Assembly (NCBI GenBank): GCA_003220225.1 | Contig: QHRU01000144.1 | Span: 1-40,182 of the forward strand | From: Candidatus Rokuibacteriota bacterium | GTDB taxonomy: Bacteria; Methylomirabilota; Methylomirabilia; Rokubacteriales; CSP1-6 | Length of the DNA stretch: 40,182 bases | Reading direction: 5' to 3' | Shown: positions 32,859-40,182 of the stretch, piece by piece | Layout: every line of letters starts with the position of its first letter | How positions within the stretch are numbered: the first letter of the stretch is position 1 | The notes under the pieces: generated by a model | What the model was told of the DNA's origin: nothing | What the model saw: only the letters and a program-made list of their open reading frames with translations | Database searches by the model: none | Made by a program: the position numbers and the translations under genes

Positions 32859-33845
32859 TTATCCTCTTTCGTTCGAGAGTGCGGCCTTCAGCCGCTTCAC
32901 CCGGTCCAGGCGCCGCTCGCGGCGAACCAGCGCGCCCTGCCAGCGCCGCCGCTCGCCCTCGGTGCGCGGCGTGAAGGGCCGGCACGCCTGCGGTCGCAGG
33001 TCACCGCCGAGATGCACGTAGGTCAGGTACGCGGTGCAGGCGTGGCGGACCTCGCCACTCCACGGCTGCTCGGCCAGGACCTTGACGCCGACCTCCAGCG
33101 ATGACGAGCCCACGTGGTTGAGCCCCGCCTTGAACGTCAGCACCTCGTGCGTGTAGATCGGGGTGTAGAAGTCCATCGCATCCAGGCACGCGGTCATCAC
33201 CAGGCCCTTGCAGTACCGCATCGACAGGATCCCGCCCGCCTCGTCCAGCTCCATGAGCATCTTGCCGGGGAACATCATGTTGCCGAAGAGCGCGTCCTCC
33301 GGCAACACGGACCGCGCCGACTCGAAGCGCCACTGGAACTCCTCGTTGGCGGCGGTGTCGACGTCCTTCACCCGCGCCGCCTTCTCCGCGAAGCGCGCGA
33401 GACGCTGCTGGCGGCGCGCCTGCGCGGCCTCCACCCGCGCCGCCTCGGCGGCGTCACGGGGCTCGATCCTGACGCCGACCGGCCGCGGCCGCTCGTGCGC
33501 ATCGACGCTGACGAAGACGAGGTGCGAGTTCAGCGTGACCGCACGCTCGCCGGTGTCGACGTTCTCCGCCCACACCCGCACGCCGACTTCCAGCGACGAG
33601 GTGCCGATGTACTCCACGCGCGCGCGGAGGATCGCGATCTCGCCCACCTTCACGGGATGCAGGAAGTCGATGTCGTCCATGGCGCCGAGGAGGACGGTGC
33701 CCCTGGCCACGCGCGCGGCGGCCATGGTGCCGGCCTGGGTGATCCACTGCATCATGCGGCCGCCATGGATCTGCCCCGGCGCGCCCGCGTGCTCCGGGAA
33801 CACCCACTGGATCGTCTCGGTCACGGTGTCGGCGATCGACGGCAT
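32859..33845 (-). CDS. Acyl-CoA thioesterase with two hotdog domains
   Basis: The product has 328 residues. Two similar hotdog units are visible: the first has GQIHGGRMMQWITQAGTMAA, GAMDDIDFLHPVKVGE and VEYIGTSSLEVGVRVW; the second has MMFPGKMLMELDEAGGILSM, DAMDFYTPIYTHEVLTF and LNHVGSSSLEVGVKVL. The repeated 'SSLEVGV' shows internal duplication. Such enzymes hydrolyse acyl-CoA to free acid and CoA. A helical linker (AARVEAAQARRQQRL) joins the units. The ATG at 33845 is chosen; a GTG two codons before is possible. A hairpin lies just upstream in the leader. Confidence 0.9.
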   Translation of the reverse strand: MPSIADTVTETIQWVFPEHAGAPGQIHGGRMMQWITQAGTMAAARVARGTVLLGAMDDIDFLHPVKVGEIAILRARVEYIGTSSLEVGVRVWAENVDTGERAVTLNSHLVFVSVDAHERPRPVGVRIEPRDAAEAARVEAAQARRQQRLARFAEKAARVKDVDTAANEEFQWRFESARSVLPEDALFGNMMFPGKMLMELDEAGGILSMRYCKGLVMTACLDAMDFYTPIYTHEVLTFKAGLNHVGSSSLEVGVKVLAEQPWSGEVRHACTAYLTYVHLGGDLRPQACRPFTPRTEGERRRWQGALVRRERRLDRVKRLKAALSNERG

Positions 33846-33854
33846 AAACACGAG

Positions 33855-33882
33855 CGCCCCCGGGAGCGGTCGTTCGGGGGCG
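33855..33882. terminator. Hairpin upstream of the thioesterase gene
   Basis: CGCCCCCG (33855-33862) pairs with CGGGGGCG (33875-33882) across a 12-nt loop, followed on the plus strand by TCGGCTTGTTTCTAG. It lies 10 bp before the thioesterase start, so on the minus strand it would be in the leader. It might be an old plus-strand terminator or a leader structure. Confidence 0.35.
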
Positions 33883-33950
33883 TCGGCTTGTTTCTAGCAC
33901 GGCGGCGTGCCGGCGCGCAACGCGCGCGGCGGCGGCACCGCCACGGAGGC

Positions 33951-34141
33951 TCAGGAGCCGGGCTGGGCGGGGCGGGCGAGGTCGGCGGGCGCACGTAGCA
34001 TGCGCTCGCCAGCCAGCCGCACGCGCGCGCTGTCCTCGCCGTCGCCGTGGCGCGCGGCGGCGGTCTCGGCGATGCGCAGCGCCAGCACGGCCGCGTCGCG
34101 GTCGCCCAGGCGCGCGAAGCCCTCGGCGGCGCGCAGCGCGC
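33951..34141 (-). pseudogene. C-terminal half of an inversion-split gene
   Basis: On the minus strand one frame reads ALRAAEGFARLGDRDAAVLA, then LRIAETAAARHGDGEDSARV, and ends at a TGA at 33951-33953. It has no start codon and no N-terminus. The helical 'RAAEGFARLGDRDxA' text looks like the natural continuation of the plus-strand fragment that starts next to it. I recall a family of uncharacterised helical proteins with the two parts in series. The two halves now point in opposite directions, which a local inversion would explain. Confidence 0.5.
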
Positions 34142-34430
34142 CATGTCGGGCATCGCCATCGCCCGTAGCGGCTCGGCAGACACGCGTGACCCGGCCCGGC
34201 TCGCCGCGCTGGCCGCCATGGACGAGACCCTGGCGCGTCAGGACCTCGCGGCCGCCGTGCAGGCCTGGCGCCAGGCCCGCGAGCTCGCCCTGCGCTCGCG
34301 AGGCTGGCGCGGTCCCGCCGAGGCGGCCGACGCCGAGCTGAGGCTGGCCGTCGCCGCGGATCGCCTGCGCGAGTCCAAGCCGACCGCGCACGAGCTGTTC
34401 CTCGTCACGCTCTTCCGCGCCCGGGCAACC
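34142..34430 (+). pseudogene. N-terminal half of the same gene, inverted
   Basis: On the plus strand one frame reads RLAALAAMDETLARQDLAAA, VQAWRQARELALRSRGW, and then AHELFLVTLFRARA before losing its coding look. Short inverted repeats GGCATCG (34149-34155) and CGATGCC (34432-34438) flank the segment and could have guided the inversion. Turning this segment round in place brings it in line with the minus-strand C-terminal piece, though one base or a small indel is needed to keep frame. Function of the original protein is unknown. Confidence 0.5.
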
Positions 34431-34500
34431 CCGATGCCAGACCCCGGCGCCGCGCCGTTTGCCCGAGCTCGAAGCAGCGGACGGGCAACACGCCGCCGTA

Positions 34501-35337
34501 TCACGCACGCAGCCGCGGGTCGAGCAGGTCGCGCAGCCCGTCACCGAGCAGGTTGACGCCAAGTACGGCCAGGAGGAGGGCCGCCCCGGGGAAGACGGCC
34601 ACCCAGGGGGCGGTCGCGAGGAACGTCTGGCCGTCGGCGAGCATCGCCCCCCACGAGATCGTCGGCGACTGCGCGCCGAGACCGAGGAAGGAGAGCCCGG
34701 CCTCGGCCACCATGTTGCCGCCGACGCCGATCGTCGCCGCCACGAGCAGCGGGGCGACGGCGTTCGGCAGAAGGTGACGGAGCATGATCGCGCGGTGGCC
34801 GCCGCCGAGCGCCCGGGCCGCCTGCACGAAGTCGCGCGCCTTGAGCGACAGCACCTCGCCGCGCACCACGCGCGCGATCGTCGTCCAGCCGAGCGCCACG
34901 AGCACGATGAACACCTTGTCGAGGCCCGGGCGCTCGAAGACCGCGATGAGACCGATGGCGAGCACGAGCGACGGAAACGCCATCACGACGTCGGTCACGC
35001 GCATCAGCGCCGCGTCCACGGGACCGCCGAAGTAGCCCGCGAGCAGCCCGATCGCACACCCCAGGACGACGACGAGCGTCTCGACGCCGACGCCGACGGC
35101 GAGCGACGCGCGCCCGCCCCACAGCACGCGGGAGAGCACGTCGCGGCCGAGGGCGTCCGTGCCGAGCGGGTGGCTGACGCTGGGCCCCTCCAGGGTGGCG
35201 CCCCCGCCGCCGGCCACCGCGTGCGGGTCCTCGGGGGCCAGCACGGGCGCGAGCAGCGAGGCCGCCGCGAAGAGCGCGACGAGCGCGGCGCCCGCGAGGA
35301 AGCCGCGATGACGCAGCGGCCTAGGCGCGGGCGGCAT
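34501..35337 (-). CDS. ABC transporter permease (DppC/OppC type)
   Basis: The product has 278 residues and is an inner-membrane subunit of a peptide or nickel-type importer. It has a first helix (GFLAGAALVALFAAASLLAP), the extracellular HPLGTDALGRDVLSRVLWGG typical of DppC, and the ATPase-contact EAA loop QAARALGGGHRAIMLRHLLP. Five further helices follow. The C-terminus GDGLRDLLDPRLRA is also typical. It overlaps the upstream permease gene by 17 bp. No ATPase gene follows; the next sequence is a broken gene. Confidence 0.95.
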   Translation of the reverse strand: MPPAPRPLRHRGFLAGAALVALFAAASLLAPVLAPEDPHAVAGGGGATLEGPSVSHPLGTDALGRDVLSRVLWGGRASLAVGVGVETLVVVLGCAIGLLAGYFGGPVDAALMRVTDVVMAFPSLVLAIGLIAVFERPGLDKVFIVLVALGWTTIARVVRGEVLSLKARDFVQAARALGGGHRAIMLRHLLPNAVAPLLVAATIGVGGNMVAEAGLSFLGLGAQSPTISWGAMLADGQTFLATAPWVAVFPGAALLLAVLGVNLLGDGLRDLLDPRLRA

Positions 35338-36262
35338 CGCGGATCCTCGGGTCGATCACCAGGTAGGCGAGGTCGACGAGCAGGTTGCCGAGCACGTAGA
35401 CGAGCGCGAAGACGAGCACGGCGCCCATCACCACCGGCACGTCACGCTGGCCCACGGCGGCGACGAGCAGGCGGCCGACGCCGGGCCACGCGAAGACCGT
35501 CTCGGTGAGCGGGGCGCCGACGAGCAGGTCCGCGAGCCCGATGCCGACCACGGTGACGACGGGAACGGCCGCGTTGCGCAGCGCGTGCTTGCCGAGCACC
35601 GCCCACTCCGACAGTCCCTTCGCGCGCGCCGTGGCCATGAAGTCCTGGCGCACGACCTCGAGCAGGCTCGAGCGCGTCATGCGCGCGACGGTGCCCGTGT
35701 GCAGAGCCCCCAGCGCGAAGGCCGGCAGGATCAGGTGGGTCAGGGTGCCGTCGCCGTAGCCGGAGACGGGCAGCCAGCCGAGCCTCACGGCGACGACGAG
35801 CTGCAGCATCAGGCCCAGCCAGAACACCGGCGTCGAGATGCCGAGCACGGCGACGCCCATCAGCAGATGGTCGAGCGCCGAGCCCGCGCGCACGGCCGCG
35901 ACGGCGCCGATGCCGACCCCGAGGACGATCGAGATCAGCGTCGCCGCGAGAGCCAGCCGCGCCGTCGCCGGCAGCCGCTCGACGATGACCTCGCCCACGG
36001 GCCGCTGCTCGCGGAACGACTCGCCGAGGTCGCCGCGCGCCAGCCGCCCGAGCCACGCCGCGTACTGCACCGGCAGCGACCGGTCGAGCGCGTACTCGCG
36101 GCGCAGCCGCTCGAGCGCCGCGGCATCCGCGCGCTGCCCCATCGCCACCCTCGCGGGATCGCCGAGCGCGACGGCGTTGAGCGCGAAGACGAGGACGGTG
36201 ATGCCGAGGACGACGGGCACGAGCGCGACGACGCGCGAAAAGACCGGGCGCAGCAATCCCAT
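35321..36262 (-). CDS. ABC transporter permease (DppB/OppB type)
   Basis: The product has 313 residues. It opens with a helix (VVALVPVVLGITVLVFALN), has the DppB landmark YALDRSLPVQYAAWLGRLAR and GDLGESFREQRPV, and an EAA loop TARAKGLSEWAVLGKHALRN. The C-terminus ends VDLAYLVIDPRIRDAARA, as in OppB/DppB. It starts 22 bp after the binding-protein gene. With the DppC-type subunit it would form the membrane channel. Confidence 0.95.
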   Translation of the reverse strand: MGLLRPVFSRVVALVPVVLGITVLVFALNAVALGDPARVAMGQRADAAALERLRREYALDRSLPVQYAAWLGRLARGDLGESFREQRPVGEVIVERLPATARLALAATLISIVLGVGIGAVAAVRAGSALDHLLMGVAVLGISTPVFWLGLMLQLVVAVRLGWLPVSGYGDGTLTHLILPAFALGALHTGTVARMTRSSLLEVVRQDFMATARAKGLSEWAVLGKHALRNAAVPVVTVVGIGLADLLVGAPLTETVFAWPGVGRLLVAAVGQRDVPVVMGAVLVFALVYVLGNLLVDLAYLVIDPRIRDAARA

Positions 36263-36284
36263 CGGCGTCCGCGCGATTCCTTGC

Positions 36285-37868
36285 CTAGCGCTCCAGCCAG
36301 ACCTTGCGCAGCGGCGCGAGGAACTCCGGCGCGGTGGACTGGGGGCTGCGCTCCAGCCCCTTCACGTGCGGCTTGATGAGCGCACGGCTCGCGTAGTGGT
36401 ACAGCGAGACCCAGGCGGCGTCGTCGAGGATGACCTGCTCGGCCTCCTGGTAGCGCTTCACACGCTGGGCGCCGGGCGCCATCGTGTCGGCCTCGTCGAA
36501 GAGGCGGTCGACGGCCGGGTTGCGGTAGCGCGAGGTGTTGCCGGGAGGACCGACGTTCCGGCTGTGGAAGAGCACCGTCAGGAAATTCTCGGGATCGGGA
36601 TAGTCGGCGATCCAGCCCTGGCGGAAGAAGCCCGCGCTCCCGTCATCGACCACCTTGATGTGCGCGGCCCAGTCCAGGCGCCGCAGCTCCAGCGCCACCC
36701 CGACCTCCTTCAGCTGTGCCTGGAGCGCCTCCGCGATGCGCTGATTGAGGTCGCCCGTGTTGAAGTGATACGCGAGCGGGCCGAGCCCGCGTCCGCCCGG
36801 GAAGCCCGCCTCGGCCAGCAGGCTGCGCGCGCGCTCGCGATCGAGGGGCAGCCGCTTCGCCGTCGCCGTCCAGCCCGCGAGCACCGGCGGCACGATGCCC
36901 TGCGCGGGCGCCACGCAGCCCTCGAGCACGCGGTTGACGATGATCGCCGGATCGATGGCGTGCGCGATGGCGCGGCGCACCCGCGCGTCGGTGAACGGCG
37001 CGCGCTCGACGTTGAAGCGTAGCGCGCTCGTGCCGAGCGTCGGCCAGATCGCGACGTCGGCCTTGAGCTTCGGATCGGCCTGCAGGGCGCGGCAGCGTCC
37101 CGTCGGGATGTCGCTGACGTCGAGCTGGCCCGCCGCGTACTCGTTGAAGCGCGTGGCCTCGGCGGGGATGACGCGGAAGACAACGCGCTCGAGGTTCGCG
37201 GGACCGCGGAAGTGCTCGGGGAAGCGCTCGAGCACCACCTGGTCGTCGCGGCGCCACGACCCGAAGCGGAAGGCGCCCGTGCCCACCGGATGGCTCGCGA
37301 AGCCGGCGCCGCGCCGGTCCGCCTCCTCGCGCGGCACGATCGACGCGGCATCGTAGGCGATCAGGTGGAGGAACGGCGCGAACGGCCGCTCGAGGCGCAG
37401 CTCCACCGTGGCGTCGTCCACCACGCGCACGCCGGCGATCTCCGGCGCGCCGCCCTGGATGAACTCGCGCGCCCCGACCAGCTTCTCGAACACCCACGGC
37501 CGCTTGCCGCGCGCGGCGCGCTCGAACGAGTACTTCACGTCCGCCGCGCGCACCTCGCGCCCGTTGTGGAACTTCGCGCCGCGGCGGAGGTGGAACGTGT
37601 ACGCGCGGTGATCGGCGGACACCATCCAGCGCTCGGCGAGCGCGGGCGCCGGCACGAGCTTCTCGTCCAGCTCCAGGAGCGCGTCGAACACCTGGCGGAT
37701 GACGGCCGAGGACGTGAGGTCGGTCGCGTGGGCGGGATCGAGCGTCGGCGGGTCGGCCATGAAGACCATCCGCAGCGTGCCGCCGGGCTTCGCGGCAACG
37801 GCGGCGCCGGACAGCGCCGAGGCGACCAGGACGACGAGCAGCGCGGCGGCGAGCGCCGCGCGCGTCAC
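36285..37868 (-). CDS. ABC transporter substrate-binding protein (family 5), second copy
   Basis: The product has 527 residues and is an exported binding protein for peptides or similar solutes. The signal peptide is VTRAALAAALLVVLVASALS. Then PGGTLRMVFMADPPTLDPA, YTFHLRRGAKFHNGREVRAA and GTGAFRFGSWRRDDQVVLER are SBP family 5 landmarks. The late YPDPENFLTVLFHSRNVGPP matches DppA-like proteins. The GTG at 37868 overlaps the stop of the preceding binding protein. A longer open frame upstream reads antisense-like sequence under that gene and is not a fusion. Confidence 0.94.
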   Translation of the reverse strand: MTRAALAAALLVVLVASALSGAAVAAKPGGTLRMVFMADPPTLDPAHATDLTSSAVIRQVFDALLELDEKLVPAPALAERWMVSADHRAYTFHLRRGAKFHNGREVRAADVKYSFERAARGKRPWVFEKLVGAREFIQGGAPEIAGVRVVDDATVELRLERPFAPFLHLIAYDAASIVPREEADRRGAGFASHPVGTGAFRFGSWRRDDQVVLERFPEHFRGPANLERVVFRVIPAEATRFNEYAAGQLDVSDIPTGRCRALQADPKLKADVAIWPTLGTSALRFNVERAPFTDARVRRAIAHAIDPAIIVNRVLEGCVAPAQGIVPPVLAGWTATAKRLPLDRERARSLLAEAGFPGGRGLGPLAYHFNTGDLNQRIAEALQAQLKEVGVALELRRLDWAAHIKVVDDGSAGFFRQGWIADYPDPENFLTVLFHSRNVGPPGNTSRYRNPAVDRLFDEADTMAPGAQRVKRYQEAEQVILDDAAWVSLYHYASRALIKPHVKGLERSPQSTAPEFLAPLRKVWLER

Positions 37869-39418
37869 GAGCCGGGCTCGAGGGTGACGGTGTTCAGCCG
37901 GTGCAGGCCCGTGGGATGCAGCCGGAGATTGCGGACCTCGGGGCGCGTCACGGCCCACACGAGCCGCACGTAGATCGGGATCCACGGCATGTCGTCGGCG
38001 AGCAGCGCCTGCGCGCGCTGGTAGAGCCGCGCGCGCTCGACGCGCGAGCTGAGCTGGCTGGCGCGGATCAGCACGTCGTCCAGGCGCGGGTTGCGATAGA
38101 AGGAGAAGTTTCGCGCGAGCGCGCCGGGTCGCGCGCCCTCGCTCGTGGAGAGCGGGAACAGGAACAGGTGCGGGTCGCCGCCGGTGACCGGCGCCTCCGC
38201 CAGCGCGATCTCGTGGGCGCCCGTCTGGTGCGCCGCGCGCAAGGCGTCCGCGGGCTGCAGCTGCACGCGCACCGGGATGTCGGCGGCGCCGAGCATGAGC
38301 CCGATGGCCTCCGCCAGCTTCGGCACGTTGACGACCGAGGGCTCGGAGGACGCGAGCATCGCCGCGGTGGCGCCCTTCGGCCAGTTTCCCTGGAGCAGGA
38401 GCGAGCGCACCTGGGCGCGCGTCCCACCCAGCACGGGCCCGCCCTCGCGCCGCGCCCACACGCCCGGCGGCAGGAACGACTGCAGGGGCACCGCCGCACG
38501 CCCGAGGGTGACCGCCAGCACGGCGGGGTCGAGCGCGGCCGCCACCGCCTGGCGCAGCGGCTTGCGCGTGAACGGCTCCTTTTCGGTCTGGAACGCGAGG
38601 TAGCCGACGCGCAGGCCGGGCGCCGACAGCGCGTGGTCCGCGCGCCGCGGCGCGCCCGCCGGCAACCACACGTCGAGCGCGCGCGCGTCCATCTCGGCCT
38701 CGGCGTGATCGTCGCTGGCGACCTCGAGGAACACGATGCGCTCGGCGCGCGGCGCGCCGCCCCAGTGTCCGGGCACCGCCTCCAGCGCCATGCGCCCGGG
38801 CGACGCGTCCACCACGCGGTACGGCCCGGTGCCGACGAGGCGAACCGTCCCCTCGAGCGGGCTCGCCGCGCGCGCGACGGCCAGCGCCGGGTGCGCGAGA
38901 GCCGTCAGGAGCGGCGCGTACGGCTGAACGAGCACGATCTGCACCGTTCGCGCGTCCGACGCGCGCACGTCCTTGATGACGCCGGGCACTCCGCGCAGCA
39001 GCGCCGCCCACGCGGCCGGCGGCGCCGCAGGGTCTGCCTTGAGGCCGCGGCTGAAGCTGGCCGCGACTTCCCCGGCCGTGAGGGGCGCCCCGTCGGCGAA
39101 TTTCACGCCCTCGCGCAGCCAGAACGTCCACGTGAGCCCGTCCTTCGAGACGGCCCACCGTGTCGCCAGGGCCGGCTCGATATCCGTCGAGCCCTCGCGG
39201 AACGCGACCAGCGTGTCGAAGACCTGGCGCGCGATGAGCGGGACGGCGCCGTCGATCGCGCCCGCGGGGTCGAGCGTGGTCGGAACGCCCGCGACGCCCA
39301 CGCGTAACTCCTTCCTCGCTTGCGCCGAAACGGGAGTTATCCACAGCCGCGAGAAAATCGGGCACGCCAGCAGGAGCGTGATCAATAAACAGGCGCGCAG
39401 CATCAACCGCAACGACAT
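37865..39418 (-). CDS. ABC transporter substrate-binding protein (family 5), first copy
   Basis: The product has 517 residues. AAAGAGGGCG precedes the ATG at 39418, and the signal peptide is MSLRLMLRACLLITLLLA with cleavage near VSAQA. The mature protein has LRVGVAGVPTTLDPAGAIDG and WTFWLREGVKFADGAPLTAG, SBP family 5 landmarks, but is clearly diverged from the second copy and lacks the 'DYPDP' segment. It may bind a different ligand and share the permeases. It leads the operon and diverges from the proteasome ATPase gene, with about 290 bp between. Confidence 0.92.
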   Translation of the reverse strand: MSLRLMLRACLLITLLLACPIFSRLWITPVSAQARKELRVGVAGVPTTLDPAGAIDGAVPLIARQVFDTLVAFREGSTDIEPALATRWAVSKDGLTWTFWLREGVKFADGAPLTAGEVAASFSRGLKADPAAPPAAWAALLRGVPGVIKDVRASDARTVQIVLVQPYAPLLTALAHPALAVARAASPLEGTVRLVGTGPYRVVDASPGRMALEAVPGHWGGAPRAERIVFLEVASDDHAEAEMDARALDVWLPAGAPRRADHALSAPGLRVGYLAFQTEKEPFTRKPLRQAVAAALDPAVLAVTLGRAAVPLQSFLPPGVWARREGGPVLGGTRAQVRSLLLQGNWPKGATAAMLASSEPSVVNVPKLAEAIGLMLGAADIPVRVQLQPADALRAAHQTGAHEIALAEAPVTGGDPHLFLFPLSTSEGARPGALARNFSFYRNPRLDDVLIRASQLSSRVERARLYQRAQALLADDMPWIPIYVRLVWAVTRPEVRNLRLHPTGLHRLNTVTLEPGS

Positions 39419-39614
39419 CGCCCTCTTTTTATACGTGGAACCCGCGGTTGATGCCACCCGTTTCGAGGCAAACAGAACGCTGCCGGTCCGGTACGGAACT
39501 TGCGTGTGGGACGAGCAGCGCGCGACGGCACGGGAACGGCGGAAACGGGCCGTTGCGGGTGGCGAAAGGCGCGCAAATCCGCGCACGTAAACGCCGCCGA
39601 AGGACCTGACAACC

Positions 39615-39644
39615 TTGACTTTCTTTTTTACAGCCGCCTATACT
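39615..39644 (+). promoter_or_regulatory. Strong promoter for the proteasome ATPase gene
   Basis: TTGACT (39615-39620) and TATACT (39639-39644) are 18 bases apart, with an A/T-rich spacer start in otherwise GC-rich DNA. Transcription would begin near 39651, giving a leader of about 59 nt. The rest of the 39419-39709 gap shows no gene. On the minus strand only a TATAAA 9 to 14 bases before the binding-protein ATG is visible, without a matching -35 box. Confidence 0.7.
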
Positions 39645-39709
39645 CGATCAGGGTCGGAAGCGCTCGAGCGAAGGCGGCGCATGAGGGGTCAAGAGAGAAG
39701 GGATGGGCT

Positions 39710-40182
39710 ATGAAGGAGTTCGACAAAAAGAGTAGCCCGGGACGAGAAGGCTTTTCGAAGTTCCTGCCAGCCTCCATGTCCGATTCGAGCACGCGCCGCC
39801 GACTCACCGAGTATGAGATCCAGGTGCAGGACCTGCAGGCGTACGTCCGCTCGCTCGAGGCTGAAACCGTGCACCTGCGCAAGAAGCTCGAGGACACCCC
39901 GAAAGATTTCATGGTGATCGAGAACAAGCTGCGCGAGGCCAACCGTCAGCTCGTGCAAGCCTTCAATCAGAACGAGAAGCTTGTCAACGCCCTCTACGAA
40001 GCGCGCGAGCAGATCACGGCGCTCAAGGAGGAAGTCGACAAGCTGTGCGCGCCGCCCTCGACGTACGGCGTCTATCTCTCGGTGAACGAGGACGGCACCG
40101 TCAACATCCTGGCCCAGGGCCGCAAGGTGAAGGTCAACCTGCACCCGGCCCTCAAGGTGGAGACGCTCAAGCCCGGGCAGGA
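39710..40182 (+). CDS. arc: Proteasome-activating AAA ATPase Mpa/ARC, N-terminal part
   Basis: The frame runs from the ATG at 39710, after GAGAGAAGGGA, to the window end: 157 complete codons. Residues about 28-110 form the coiled coil (YEIQVQDLQAYVRSLEAETV; NEKLVNALYEAREQITALKE). Then APPSTYGVYLSVNEDGTVNI begins the OB domain, ending at LKVETLKPGQ. The 'REQITALKEEVDKL-PPSxYGV' junction matches the Mpa/ARC ring ATPase that unfolds pupylated proteins for the bacterial 20S proteasome. The AAA module lies beyond the window. No pup, dop, prcBA or pafA gene is visible here; they would be expected downstream. Confidence 0.93.
   Translation, partial: MKEFDKKSSPGREGFSKFLPASMSDSSTRRRLTEYEIQVQDLQAYVRSLEAETVHLRKKLEDTPKDFMVIENKLREANRQLVQAFNQNEKLVNALYEAREQITALKEEVDKLCAPPSTYGVYLSVNEDGTVNILAQGRKVKVNLHPALKVETLKPGQ

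Noticed and set aside
36285-39365. A 1026-codon frame that looks like a large fusion binding protein
   Set aside because: The first half is a wrong-frame reading of the upstream binding-protein gene; the true protein begins at 37868 with a signal peptide.

Overview
The window is very GC-rich (roughly 70% by eye), densely packed and almost entirely coding. Most genes lie on the minus strand, and neighbours commonly overlap by ATGA, GTGA or TTGA. The gene set (bacterial proteasome ATPase, UbiD/LLM/CoxG-type catabolic genes, double-hotdog thioesterase, Clp1-type kinase, SecDF-YajC next to queA-tgt, Rel) fits an uncultured environmental bacterium. Candidatus Rokubacteria (Methylomirabilota) is my best guess, from family resemblance and not from any search.

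Layout. 1-1600: tail of a plus-strand gene, a hairpin-rich intergenic element, then two exported proteins of unknown function. 1720-9851: a minus-strand catabolic block, transcribed as CoxG-like SRPBCC protein, PaaK-like ligase, gene debris plus a small conserved protein, MDR oxidoreductase, acyl-CoA ligase, crotonase, LLM flavin oxidoreductase, UbiD-family decarboxylase. The last five are translationally coupled or separated by 25 bp or less, and look like one route for CoA-activating and (de)carboxylating an unsaturated or aromatic acid. 9908-17467: a small Ser/Thr-rich lipoprotein on plus, facing a minus-strand housekeeping operon recG-rsmD-(GNAT-like unknown)-coaD-aminotransferase-clp1. 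17450-19474: rpmB on plus with a clear promoter, a 13-residue polylysine micro-ORF, an orphan AbiEi-type regulator with its own palindromic operator, and a small zincin metallopeptidase.

19533-27099: a 129-bp tandem repeat, then the minus-strand run queA-tgt-yajC-secD-secF-rel. A hairpin element separates queA from tgt, and a second copy of the queA 3' end survives next to tgt. 27174-28230: a plus-strand membrane protein and decayed genes. 28226-33845: thioesterase-yebC-ruvC-ruvA-ruvB-DUF2905-spoIID-tRNA-binding protein, all minus. ruvC has no ordinary start codon for its full-length product. 33951-34430: one gene broken by a local inversion. 34501-39418: a peptide/solute ABC importer with two tandem binding proteins and two permeases but no ATPase in the window. 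39615-40182: a strong plus-strand promoter followed by the N-terminal coiled coil and OB domain of a proteasome-activating AAA ATPase (Mpa/ARC), cut by the window edge.

The most notable items are the proteasome ATPase, the queA 3'-end duplication around a palindromic element, the orphan AbiEi regulator with a visible operator, the polylysine micro-ORF, the inversion-split gene, the ruvC start problem and the dispersed intergenic hairpin family. I see no CRISPR array, transposase, rRNA or tRNA gene.
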